NCBI RefSeq assembly: GCF_900101915.1
Contig: NZ_FNAL01000002.1
Location: 166,351-230,350, forward strand
Origin: Psychrobacter pacificensis
GTDB lineage: Bacteria; Pseudomonadota; Gammaproteobacteria; Pseudomonadales; Moraxellaceae
DNA length: 64,000 nucleotides
Reading direction: 5' to 3'
The position numbers and the translations under genes are program-made. Positions 9,252-18,216 of this stretch are shown in pieces. Within the stretch, counting starts at the first letter, position 1. The number at the start of each line of letters is the position of its first letter. The notes below the pieces were generated by a model. That model was not told the origin of the DNA, made no database searches, and saw only the letters and a list, made by a program, of their open reading frames with translations.

Positions 9252-11045
9252 ATGGATACCTTAAATATCCTATACCTCGTAGGGGCAGTACTTATTTTCG
9301 CCAGTATCATGGCGAGCACGTTATCGGCGCGTTTGGGTGTGCCCTTGCTATTGCTGTTTTTGATCGTCGGTATGTTGGCAGGCGAGCAGGGTATCTTGGG
9401 TATTGAGTTTTCTCAATATGGGCTGGCCAATTTTGTGGGACAAGCGGCGCTTGCTTGTATTCTATTAGATGGTGGTCTACGTACGTCTTTTAAGTCGTTT
9501 CGGGTCGGTCTAAAACCTGCGATTACCTTGGCGACTTGGGGCGTACTGGTCACGGTTTTGGTGCTCGGGGCATTTGTTACTTGGTTGCTCGATGTTGATT
9601 GGCGCTTTGGGCTATTGATGGCTGCGATTGTGGGCTCAACCGATGCGGCCGCTGTATTCTCTCTACTACGTAATGGCGGGGTCAAGCTCAACGACCGCGT
9701 CCAAGCCACGCTTGAGTTAGAGTCTGGTGCCAACGATCCCTTGGCCATTTTATTGGTGACGGGGTTAATTGCTCTAAACGTCGACCCTGCTGGTCAGACA
9801 GCATTTGGCTTTTTGGTCTTACTGTTTCAACAGCTCAGTTTTGGATTGGGCATGGGCTTGCTCTTTGGTTATCTGCTCTCTCGGTTATTACCCAAGATAC
9901 ATCTGGCAGAGGGCATGTATGCCATTTTGATACTCTCAGCGGGCTTGGCCGTATTTGCTGCGACCAACTTGATTGGCGGTAGTGGGTTTTTGGCGGTGTA
10001 TCTCACAGGGGTGCTCATCGGTAATCACAAAGTGCGCTCAACCGAGCATGTTATGCGCGTGATGGACAGCTTTGCGTGGCTATCGCAAGCGGTATTGTTT
10101 GTGGTGTTGGGATTATTGGTCACGCCATCAAACGTTCTTAATGTCTGGCATTATTCGGTGGCGATAGCGGCGTTCATGATCTTCGTTGCCCGTCCTATCG
10201 CGGTCTATACTAGTGTGAAACCATTTAAATTTAAAGATCAAGAGATTGGGTTTATCTCTTGGGTTGGTCTGCGCGGTGCGGTGCCCATTACCCTTGCGAT
10301 TTTGCCCGTCATGGCAGGGATTGATAATGCCTTTATGCTCTTTGATATTGCCTTTGGGGTTGTGGTGCTGTCACTGATTTTGCAAGGCACGACCATTCCT
10401 ACTATGGCGAATTTATTTAAGGTACGTATTCCAACCAATAAAGATCCCAAAGAAGAACATGAGGTTTGGGTATCGGATAAGGCGAGTATTACCTTATACG
10501 AGTTTGAGGCGCAATCAGGCGCCTTTGCAATCGGTCGTCATCCTATGGGAATCTCAAAAGGCATTAGCCCTGATGAAATCAGCGTATTTGCGCTGGTACG
10601 GGGACAACAAATCGTCGTCGTTGATGAAAATACGAAAATAAAATTTGGTGATAGTGTTTGGTACGCCATGCGCGGCAATCACGCGAGCAAAATTGCCAAG
10701 ATTTTTAATGACACAACGTTAGATCGTAAGGCTATTGATGACTTTTATGGTGATTGGTTGCTATCACCCAGTGTAAAACTCGGAGATTTGCCATTTTTTT
10801 CAGAAGCTATGACCGCCAAACCTTTGGTAAAAACGCTGAAAACGACCGAAGCAGACAGTACCAAAGATATGTGGGAGCAGACAGTCGCTGAGTATGTGAC
10901 CTCACACTTAGGTACCGCACCCGTTTCAGGTGATACAGTTGTGGTGAACGATGAGTGGTCACTGGTCATCAAAGAAGTAGGCGAAAAAGGTAAGCTTAGA
11001 AGCATTGGTCTCAAGCATCAACGACCGTCCGTAGCAGTGCAGTGA
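9252..11045 (+). CDS. nhaP2: K+/H+ antiporter, NhaP2/CvrA type (CPA1 family)
   Basis: A 597-residue membrane antiporter. Residues 1-390 form about twelve membrane segments of the Na+/H+ exchanger family, with the conserved SGANDPLAI motif near residue 158 carrying the ion-binding Asp. A soluble RCK-C (TrkA-C) domain follows at about 405-485, with a CorC/HlyC-like domain at the end. That domain order defines NhaP2/CvrA, which exchanges cytoplasmic K+ for H+ and helps control volume and pH. The ATG at 9252 begins directly with the first membrane segment. It converges on the LysR gene downstream. Confidence 0.88.
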   Translation: MDTLNILYLVGAVLIFASIMASTLSARLGVPLLLLFLIVGMLAGEQGILGIEFSQYGLANFVGQAALACILLDGGLRTSFKSFRVGLKPAITLATWGVLVTVLVLGAFVTWLLDVDWRFGLLMAAIVGSTDAAAVFSLLRNGGVKLNDRVQATLELESGANDPLAILLVTGLIALNVDPAGQTAFGFLVLLFQQLSFGLGMGLLFGYLLSRLLPKIHLAEGMYAILILSAGLAVFAATNLIGGSGFLAVYLTGVLIGNHKVRSTEHVMRVMDSFAWLSQAVLFVVLGLLVTPSNVLNVWHYSVAIAAFMIFVARPIAVYTSVKPFKFKDQEIGFISWVGLRGAVPITLAILPVMAGIDNAFMLFDIAFGVVVLSLILQGTTIPTMANLFKVRIPTNKDPKEEHEVWVSDKASITLYEFEAQSGAFAIGRHPMGISKGISPDEISVFALVRGQQIVVVDENTKIKFGDSVWYAMRGNHASKIAKIFNDTTLDRKAIDDFYGDWLLSPSVKLGDLPFFSEAMTAKPLVKTLKTTEADSTKDMWEQTVAEYVTSHLGTAPVSGDTVVVNDEWSLVIKEVGEKGKLRSIGLKHQRPSVAVQ

Positions 11046-11059
11046 TATTCGTATTCTTT

Positions 11060-11962
11060 TTATAGCAAGTTCATCATTTTATGTAGAAAGTCAGCGGTTT
11101 GTTTTTGCTGATTCTCGCGATACGCCCAATGGTGCTCGACGTCGTAGCTTGCTTCATTAGGCAGGAGTATTTTCATCAGTCCCATGCCCTCATATCGTCT
11201 CGCCAGATCACGCGGTAAGTACCCCACATGATGACCTGCAAGGATAAGCTGCGCAGTTGCCTCCATGTGATAAGTAGTAGCGCTTAGGGTTTTTGGGCGG
11301 ATATGATTGATATGATGCTCGACCACGTAGCCCCTTTTTATCCACGGATAATTCTGCTCTAAATCCTCAAAAGTCAATCCTTCTGAGTTATAAAATAGCT
11401 TATGCTCGCGTCCGCAGCAGACCACTTGTTTTTCGACAAATGCTGGCTGAAACGTCAGTAACGGCGGAAAGCTACCAAAATACCCCACACCAATGTCACT
11501 CTCGTTACTTAAGAGCTTTTCTAGCATGCTCTCAGGGCTTTGCACATCGATAGAAAAGTGTATCAGTGGGTTTTCTCGGTAGCTACTGGCGAGGCGCTGT
11601 CTAAGCGCATCATAAAAAAACTTGGGCATCTGATCAATTAAGCAAAGCCTAATATGTCCACCGTGTACTGAGTCTAGTTGCTTAATATAGTGCAGCTGGT
11701 GTTGAAAACTCGCGACCGATTCGGTAAAGCCCAAACATGCCTCATAGACAGCCGCACCATCCTCTGTCAGCTTAAAACCCGCTCGACCGCGATGGCAAAG
11801 TGTCATGCCCAAGCGGTCTTCTAAGTGAGTCAAATGTCCGCTAATCACTGAAGTCGTGACATTCAAACGTGACTGAGCGGCAGTCACGCCTTGACACTCC
11901 ACGATAGCCATAAAGCTACGTAGCGTTTTAATGTCTATTTTTATCAGCTCATCCAATATCAC
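11060..11962 (-). CDS. LysR-family regulator, divergent to the guanidinobutyrase operon (GbuR-like)
   Basis: A 300-residue LysR-type regulator. The N-terminal winged helix-turn-helix covers residues 12-70 (LRSFMAIVECQGVTAAQSRL, then LEDRLGMTLCHRGRAGFKLT). A substrate-binding domain fills residues 95-300. It is transcribed away from the guanidinobutyrase gene, with 242 bp between the starts, the usual arrangement for a LysR protein controlling its neighbour. In Pseudomonas aeruginosa gbuA is likewise controlled by the LysR-type GbuR, so I infer that it senses a guanidino compound such as 4-guanidinobutyrate. A role for the antiporter gene behind it is unlikely. Confidence 0.82.
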   Translation of the reverse strand: MILDELIKIDIKTLRSFMAIVECQGVTAAQSRLNVTTSVISGHLTHLEDRLGMTLCHRGRAGFKLTEDGAAVYEACLGFTESVASFQHQLHYIKQLDSVHGGHIRLCLIDQMPKFFYDALRQRLASSYRENPLIHFSIDVQSPESMLEKLLSNESDIGVGYFGSFPPLLTFQPAFVEKQVVCCGREHKLFYNSEGLTFEDLEQNYPWIKRGYVVEHHINHIRPKTLSATTYHMEATAQLILAGHHVGYLPRDLARRYEGMGLMKILLPNEASYDVEHHWAYRENQQKQTADFLHKMMNLL

Positions 11963-12204
11963 ACCCGACCCCTTACTTTCGCAATAACGTGCTACCGCAG
12001 CAAATTACTTTATTCATTAAACCTACTTTATCAAGCAGTAGTATTCTTCTTAAACTTCTGGTAATAACCGATAAAATCATTTTACTACGAAAAATCAGAA
12101 GTTTACTTCTAAATTTTACCATGGTTCCTTCCCTTATATTTATGTATTGTCAATTGTATGTAGCAAATTGTGTATATAAATCAAATAAAATAGGGAAGTA
12201 ACTG

Positions 12205-13173
12205 ATGACATTCAATCAACCATTAAGTGGCAACGATATGCCAAGATTTGGCGGTTTCGCTTCTATGATGCGCTTGCCGACTCAGGCTGATGCCGAAGGG
12301 TTAGATGTGGCATTCGTTGGTGTGCCTTTAGACATTGGTGCCTCCAATCGTAGCGGTGCCAGATTGGGGCCTAGACAGATTCGCGATGAGTCAAGAATGA
12401 TTCGACCTTACAATGTGGCGACGCGTGCTGCGCCATTTGAGTCACTGCAAGTGGCTGATATCGGTGATGTGCCTATCAATACGTTCAATCTGCTAAAAAG
12501 CGTCGATATTATCGAAAAATTCTATACAGAAAAAATCATCAAACACGGTGCGATCCCCCTCACACTGGGCGGCGATCATACCATCGCACTGCCTATCCTG
12601 CGGGCACTTGCCAAAAAACATGGCCCAGTTGGCATGGTTCATATTGATGCTCACGCGGATATCAACGACGACATGTTCGGCGAAAAAATCGCTCATGGCA
12701 CGCCGTTCCGCCGCGCGGTCGAAGAAAACCTCATCGATGGTAATCGCGTAGTGCAGATTGGTCTGCGGGGTACAGGTTATAGCGCTGAAGAGTTTGACTG
12801 GTCAACCCAGCAAGGGTTTCGTGTGGTACCGGCAGAGGAGTGCTGGTATAAGTCGCTGACGCCGCTCATGGCAGAAGTACGCGAAAAGCTAGGCGATGGC
12901 CCTGTTTATCTAAGTTTCGATATCGATGGGATTGACCCTGCATTTGCACCCGGTACAGGCACGGCTGAGATCGGTGGTCTGACCTCCACGCAAGGCATCG
13001 AAATCATACGCGGGATGCGTGGTCTTGATGTGGTCGGTGGTGACTTAGTCGAAGTATCACCACCATATGATCCATTTGGCAACACCTCTGTACTGGCGGC
13101 GAACCTGCTGTTTGAAATGCTATGTATCCTACCTGGCGTACGCTACGACGACAAGGTAAAAGCTGTCTACTAG
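12205..13173 (+). CDS. gbuA: Guanidinobutyrase (ureohydrolase family)
   Basis: A 322-residue binuclear manganese ureohydrolase. Metal ligands are visible: His125 in GGDHT, the DAHAD block (Asp148, His150, Asp152) and SFDIDGID (Asp239, Asp241). The sequence follows P. aeruginosa GbuA, as I remember it, almost block for block, including the N-terminal PLSGNDMPRFGG, and is less like SpeB agmatinase. It would hydrolyse 4-guanidinobutyrate to GABA and urea. The ATG at 12205 has AGGGAAG upstream. It heads the locus, followed by a transporter and other catabolic genes. Agmatinase or guanidinopropionase activity is the alternative; the AruI-type gene nearby favours guanidinobutyrase. Confidence 0.87.
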   Translation: MTFNQPLSGNDMPRFGGFASMMRLPTQADAEGLDVAFVGVPLDIGASNRSGARLGPRQIRDESRMIRPYNVATRAAPFESLQVADIGDVPINTFNLLKSVDIIEKFYTEKIIKHGAIPLTLGGDHTIALPILRALAKKHGPVGMVHIDAHADINDDMFGEKIAHGTPFRRAVEENLIDGNRVVQIGLRGTGYSAEEFDWSTQQGFRVVPAEECWYKSLTPLMAEVREKLGDGPVYLSFDIDGIDPAFAPGTGTAEIGGLTSTQGIEIIRGMRGLDVVGGDLVEVSPPYDPFGNTSVLAANLLFEMLCILPGVRYDDKVKAVY

Positions 13174-13309
13174 TAGCAGACACTGATTGGCTAGAGTTGG
13201 CGCATAAGACGGTTACCAAATGCGGTACATCAGGGATAGCAGCCTAATGAGATGGTGACCAGTGTGTTGAGTTGCTGGTATGAAAATAATTCGGTTAAGG
13301 AAGACCCCA

Positions 13310-14656
13310 ATGAGTAAATCCTCTTCGTTTTTTGGTCAAGACACGCTGTCTCCAAATGAGGTTGGGCACAGTCTAGGCTCGGTTGGTACGTTTGCGCTAT
13401 GGTTCGGTGCCAATATCGTGGTGACGACTATTTTGACAGGTATGTTGTTGGTACCTGACTTGCAGTTCACCACAGCGATTACTACCGTGCTCATTGGTTC
13501 ATTGATCGGGGCAATTCCGCTGCTGTTGGTCGGTTTGATGGGTCAGCGTACTGGGCTGCCTTCGATGGCACTGACACGCCGTGCTTATGGCCCAGTTGGT
13601 AGTCAGATCATCTCCTTGGTCAATATGGGGGTGCTTATTGCGTGGAGCTGTATTCAGGCGCTGCTGGCTGGTATGAGTCTGGACTATGCGATTGAGGCCA
13701 CCACAGGTTATAGCAACCTGCCACTGTTTGTTATTTTATGCGAGACAGTGGTAGTGCTCATCGTGCTACGTGGTCACCTTGGGATTGAGCTGGTCGAACG
13801 CTGGGCCGCATTGGCAATGGCGGCGCTTACCGTGATAGTCCTCTATCAACTTAACCAGCATTATGATGTCTCAAAACTGTTTGAGATGCCTGTTGAATCA
13901 CGCAACGGTATTACCTTAGGCATCGCCTTTGATATTGTCATCGCTACCGCGTTTTCATGGATGTCGTCTGCCGCTGATTATAACCGTAACTGCAAGACGT
14001 CAAAGATTGCTGTATGGGGCACGTATTTTGGCTACCTCATGGCGGCTATCGTTGCGATGGGTTTGGGTGCTACGATTTCAGGTCTGTCTATTATGTACGG
14101 GCTGGAGCAGACGTATGACCCGACGCGTCTGCTTGCTGACTTTGGTTTTGGCCTACCAGCTGCACTGGTTATTTTCTTCTCGGTCATGACAACCAATGTG
14201 ATGGCAGTCTATAGTGCTACGTTATCTTGTATGAATGTCGCGCCGAATATGAGCTTTTGGAAACCTGCTCTTGTCATCGGTTTGGTCACTATCTTTGGGT
14301 CGCTAATTCCGGGTATTTTGGATCAGTTCCAAAACTTCCTGCTGGTCGTGGGCGCGCTATTTATTCCTGCATTTTCAGTCATGATTGTCGATTATTTCCT
14401 TGTGGGCAAAGAAGGCTATACCGCAAAACTGCTTGACGCCACGCATCAATTGGGACGTCCGACAGCAAAGATTGCCATTGCAGCCTACTTGATTGGCGCA
14501 GCGCTTGCAGCTTATTGGACACTGATTGCACCGCCGTCATTTGGTGCGTCATTACCCGTCTTTATCATCACAGGTGGTCTCTACTGGTTAGGTGCGACGG
14601 TGTTTACCCGTCCGAGTGAGGTTGTTACTCCAGCTCAAGAGGAGGGGGTATTATGA
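13310..14656 (+). CDS. NCS1-family permease (cytosine/purine permease type)
   Basis: A 448-residue protein with about twelve membrane segments, of the nucleobase:cation symporter-1 family. The early GANIVVTTILTG and GQRTGLPSMALTRRAYG blocks are typical. The frame is open from 13280, but the ATG at 13310 (MSKSSSFFG) has AAGGAAG upstream. It starts 136 bp after guanidinobutyrase and overlaps the next gene by 4 bp. A homologous permease lies beside gbuA in Pseudomonas as I recall, so import of guanidinobutyrate or a related compound is a reasonable inference. Confidence 0.85.
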   Translation: MSKSSSFFGQDTLSPNEVGHSLGSVGTFALWFGANIVVTTILTGMLLVPDLQFTTAITTVLIGSLIGAIPLLLVGLMGQRTGLPSMALTRRAYGPVGSQIISLVNMGVLIAWSCIQALLAGMSLDYAIEATTGYSNLPLFVILCETVVVLIVLRGHLGIELVERWAALAMAALTVIVLYQLNQHYDVSKLFEMPVESRNGITLGIAFDIVIATAFSWMSSAADYNRNCKTSKIAVWGTYFGYLMAAIVAMGLGATISGLSIMYGLEQTYDPTRLLADFGFGLPAALVIFFSVMTTNVMAVYSATLSCMNVAPNMSFWKPALVIGLVTIFGSLIPGILDQFQNFLLVVGALFIPAFSVMIVDYFLVGKEGYTAKLLDATHQLGRPTAKIAIAAYLIGAALAAYWTLIAPPSFGASLPVFIITGGLYWLGATVFTRPSEVVTPAQEEGVL

Positions 14657-15480
14657 AACTGATGATCGCTCAAACCAATCCCTTATGGGCTGAACCAGTC
14701 GCCAACCTAGAGGCTCTAGAGTCGCTTTGTCGCCTCGCTGTAGAAGCAAAAGTCAATCTGATTGCACTACCAGAGCTTGCATTCACAGGCTACAACATCT
14801 TTGAGCGGCTTGATGATTTAGCGGAAGCGATCGATGGGCCAATTGTGACTCAAGTAGCGAAACTGGCTGCTCAGTACAAGTTACATGTGTTATTTGGTCT
14901 CGCTGAGCGCCGTCCTAGTGGCAAGCTGAGTAATGTTGCTATCTTGATAGATGACAACGGACAGCATCTTGCGACTTATGACAAGCACTACTTGTGGGAT
15001 CGCGAACACGAGTTTTTTACAGCAGGCAAAAAGTCCTGCGTCGTCGATACGCGATTTGGCAAGCTGGGATTGATGATTTGTTATGACAATGAGTTTCCAG
15101 AAGTGGCAAGAGAGCTTGCGCAGGCAGGCGCGCAAATCATCCTATCACCGACAGCAAACATGCTGCCAAATGCAGAACGTCAGGTCCTCCAAATACGCGC
15201 TCGCGCCATGGACAATCAATGCTTTGTCGCTTGTATCAATCGCTCGGGTGAGGAAGATAATCTTCAGTATTGTGGCAATAGCATTGTCGCTGGTCCCGAC
15301 GGCGAAGTGCTCGGCAGACTCGGCTTAGCGGCTGGCACGATGATCGTCGATATTGATCTTGCCCGTATTGATGAGAGCCGCACGCATCAAAACTATCTTA
15401 ATGATTTAAAACTTAGTGACTTAAATACCAGAGACTTAAATCTCAGCTGCTCGGATATCTCTAATGGAGCTGACTTATGA
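14653..15480 (+). CDS. Nitrilase-superfamily amidohydrolase
   Basis: A 275-residue carbon-nitrogen hydrolase with the complete catalytic triad: Glu41 in LPELAFTGYN, Lys111 in DKHYLWD and Cys143 in MICYDNEFPE. The family cleaves amides, carbamoyl groups or nitriles. It overlaps the permease stop and the next start by 4 bp each, so it belongs to the same transcript. In a guanidino-compound operon a plausible substrate is 4-guanidinobutyramide, the product of arginine 2-monooxygenase, or an omega-amide; this is inference. The last 25 residues (DLNTRDLNLSCSD) are low complexity and add little to the fold. Confidence 0.85.
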   Translation: MKLMIAQTNPLWAEPVANLEALESLCRLAVEAKVNLIALPELAFTGYNIFERLDDLAEAIDGPIVTQVAKLAAQYKLHVLFGLAERRPSGKLSNVAILIDDNGQHLATYDKHYLWDREHEFFTAGKKSCVVDTRFGKLGLMICYDNEFPEVARELAQAGAQIILSPTANMLPNAERQVLQIRARAMDNQCFVACINRSGEEDNLQYCGNSIVAGPDGEVLGRLGLAAGTMIVDIDLARIDESRTHQNYLNDLKLSDLNTRDLNLSCSDISNGADL

Positions 15481-16220
15481 GCGCACAATCTCTAGCGCGT
15501 ATCAAGCCAGAGAGCTGGTATCGCACCACCGCGCATAGCGATGGTATCACGCTCATCGATGAGCCATGGATTAAGCCGTTTTTTCGCTGCAATCTGTGGC
15601 ACGTGCGCGGCAGACATCGTGATTTGTTAGTAGATTTCGGATTAGGGGCAGTACCGCTGCGTCGTCACGTTGCTCTACTTGCTGATCGCGATATCGTGGG
15701 CGTTGCCAGTCATACGCATTTTGATCATATCGGCGCTGCGAGCGAGTTTAACTGCTGTCACGTGCATTCTGCTGAAGCGCATATCCTCGCTGAACCAGAC
15801 AATGCCCGTACGTTGGCGGATATGTTTGTCAATGACGAGATGTTTGACGCGCTACCGCCCGAGCCTTATGCCCATTGCGGCTACAAAATCGCGGCGCCCG
15901 CCAAAATTATGTCATTAGAAGATGGTGACATGATTGACTTGGGCAATCGTCAATTTGAAGTGATTCATACGCCAGGCCACTCTCCAGGAGGCATTGCTTT
16001 ATGGGAAGCGGCCAGCGAAACGCTTATTTCTGGCGATCTTATCTATGACGGTCCATTGATAGAAGATACATGGCATAGCGACATGACTGACTATGCCAAA
16101 AGCATGCGCCGTCTCAATGCGTTGCCTGTACGTGTCGTTCATGGCGGTCATTTCCCCAGTTTTTCAGGCAAACGTCTGCATGTGATGATCGATGACTGGT
16201 TACGCCATCATGATTTGTGA
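15477..16220 (+). CDS. Metallo-beta-lactamase-fold hydrolase
   Basis: A 247-residue MBL-fold protein. The metal motif HTHFDH is at residues 79-84, a second metal His is in HTPGHSPGG near 165, and the closing His is in VVHGGHFPS near 223. No signal peptide, so cytoplasmic. Its ATG overlaps the nitrilase stop (ATGA). Enzymes of this fold hydrolyse thioesters, lactones or phosphoesters; the substrate here is unknown. Position within the guanidinobutyrate operon suggests it acts on a pathway intermediate or side product. Confidence 0.83.
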   Translation: MSAQSLARIKPESWYRTTAHSDGITLIDEPWIKPFFRCNLWHVRGRHRDLLVDFGLGAVPLRRHVALLADRDIVGVASHTHFDHIGAASEFNCCHVHSAEAHILAEPDNARTLADMFVNDEMFDALPPEPYAHCGYKIAAPAKIMSLEDGDMIDLGNRQFEVIHTPGHSPGGIALWEAASETLISGDLIYDGPLIEDTWHSDMTDYAKSMRRLNALPVRVVHGGHFPSFSGKRLHVMIDDWLRHHDL

Positions 16221-16361
16221 TTGATAGCATTTAGTTAGAATCTAAAACAAATGGCTATTCAACATAAATAGCTACTCAAAATAAATAACAACGCTATACA
16301 TAACAACGATAAGCAATAAGCGATTTTCCATACCTACTGACTCTTTTAGGATAATTATCCC

Positions 16362-18080
16362 ATGACCCAATTGACACAAACATCTCTTTCATCATTTGAC
16401 ACTCAGCCTCTGACCTGCGGCGAGCTGCTCGTTCAGTGGCTAGAATACTATGGGGTAGAGACGGTCTTTGGCATACCGGGGGTACATACCGTAGAGCTAT
16501 ATCGCGGTCTACCCAATACCAATATTCGTCATGTAACCCCGCGTCATGAGCAAGGCGCTGGGTTCATGGCAGATGGCTATTATCGTGCCTCTGGCAAGAT
16601 CGGCGTATGTTTTATCATCACAGGTCCTGGCATGACCAATATCATGACAGCGATGGCGCAGGCATTGGCTGACTCTATCCCAATGCTGGTGATCTCTAGT
16701 GTCAATAAAGTCAAAGATACGGGAAGTGGAGAGGGGCACTTGCATGAGTTGCACGATCAACAAGGTATGGTCAGTAATGTGGCGCTCACGAGTAAAACTA
16801 TCTGGCAGCCTGAGTCATTGCCCAAAGTTATCGCCGAAGCTTTTGCCTTATTTAATGGCGCACGTCCAGGGCCAGTCCATATTCAGCTGCCGATTGATGT
16901 CATCACCGCTGATGCCAGACATGTTGCCAAGCCGCCTAGCTTAAAAGATATGGCTAATAGCTTAACGTCACCCCAAGTGATGAGACCGCTCCCAAACCCT
17001 GCGCAATTGGATTTGATTGTTGAATTATTAAAAACCGCAAAAAACCCAGTGCTGCTTTACGGCGGTGGCTGTGTCGATGTCGATCACGATGCGCAAAGAC
17101 TGGCAGAGCTGATCGATGCGCCTACGTTTTTGACCATCAATGCCAAAGGGCTACTGCCACCTGCTCATCCATTAAGTTTGGGTAGTAATCAGTCGTTAGA
17201 TGCAGGACGAGCCGTGATTACAGAGGCAGATTGGGTGCTCGGCATTGGTACGGAGCTTGGTGAAACCGATTACGATGTGTTCTTTAATGGCGGGTTTAAA
17301 ATCAATGGCACACTGATGCGTATTGACTGCGATGCCGAGCAGTTGCAGCGTCCGTTTAGAGCGGATATCGCGGTATTGTCTGATGCACAGACGGCTATCA
17401 GTGGACTATGCAGTCGTTTAGAAAATCAGATATCAAACGGTCAAGTATTCGATCATCAAGCATTGTCACGCGTGAACGAGGCAAAACAAGCCCTTTTACA
17501 AGAGACAACCCCAGATTTTGCGGGTCAAAACGCCTTATTAAAACTGATTCGAGACGAAGTGGAAGGTGTGATCTTTGTGGGCGACTCAACCCAGCCTGTC
17601 TATAGCGGCAACCTTGGCTTTGAAGCATTGGCAACGCGTAAATGGTTTAACTCCTCAACAGGCTTTGGCACGCTAGGTTATGGCTTGCCCGCCGCTATTG
17701 GTGCCATGATTGGCTCGAACCTACCTGTTGTTAGCTTAATCGGCGATGGTGGTATTCAATTTACCATTGCAGAGCTTATTTGCGCCGCCGAGCTTGAGCT
17801 GCCATTGATTGTGCTGCTATGGAACAACCAAGGTTATGGCGAGATTCGACGCTATATGGAAGAGGGCGGCTTGCCACTGATCGGCGTCAATATTAAAACA
17901 CCAAACTTTGAGCCATTGGCTGCAGGGTTTGGCGCTGGCTACCGTAGAATTACGGACAAACAGCAATTGCTGGCGGCGCTAAAAACAGACACGATAGGCA
18001 AGCAACCGATCATTTATGAGATTGATGAAGCAGATGAGTTTCTCAAAGAGATGGGTGAGACGGTTACCTATTTTAGCTAA
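16362..18080 (+). CDS. aruI: 2-ketoarginine (5-guanidino-2-oxopentanoate) decarboxylase, AruI type
   Basis: A 572-residue thiamine-diphosphate enzyme. The N-terminus has GVETVFGIPGVHTVELYRGL and RHEQGAGFMADGYYR (cofactor-activating Glu). The C-terminal cofactor motif GDGGIQFTIAEL to NNQGYGEI starts near residue 460. These blocks match P. aeruginosa AruI as I remember it far better than acetolactate synthase. AruI decarboxylates 2-ketoarginine to 4-guanidinobutanal in the arginine transaminase pathway. The product would be oxidised by the aldehyde dehydrogenase at 19764 and then cleaved by guanidinobutyrase. It starts 141 bp after the MBL gene, with AGGATAA upstream. The AruH transaminase is not in the window. 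Confidence 0.85.
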   Translation: MTQLTQTSLSSFDTQPLTCGELLVQWLEYYGVETVFGIPGVHTVELYRGLPNTNIRHVTPRHEQGAGFMADGYYRASGKIGVCFIITGPGMTNIMTAMAQALADSIPMLVISSVNKVKDTGSGEGHLHELHDQQGMVSNVALTSKTIWQPESLPKVIAEAFALFNGARPGPVHIQLPIDVITADARHVAKPPSLKDMANSLTSPQVMRPLPNPAQLDLIVELLKTAKNPVLLYGGGCVDVDHDAQRLAELIDAPTFLTINAKGLLPPAHPLSLGSNQSLDAGRAVITEADWVLGIGTELGETDYDVFFNGGFKINGTLMRIDCDAEQLQRPFRADIAVLSDAQTAISGLCSRLENQISNGQVFDHQALSRVNEAKQALLQETTPDFAGQNALLKLIRDEVEGVIFVGDSTQPVYSGNLGFEALATRKWFNSSTGFGTLGYGLPAAIGAMIGSNLPVVSLIGDGGIQFTIAELICAAELELPLIVLLWNNQGYGEIRRYMEEGGLPLIGVNIKTPNFEPLAAGFGAGYRRITDKQQLLAALKTDTIGKQPIIYEIDEADEFLKEMGETVTYFS

Positions 18081-18216
18081 CGGTACTCATAAACAATGCT
18101 TAAAGGATTATAAATGCAGGTCGCTTAAGGAAAAATGTCCATTAGAGCAAACCTCGCTATTACTCAGATAGAAAAATAGAAAACTTGGCGATCATCACCC
18201 ATTAAGGAGAAGGTAA

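Noticed and set aside
11989..12201. 70-codon open frame between the LysR and guanidinobutyrase genes
   Set aside because: It fills the divergent promoter region, has low complexity and no family likeness.
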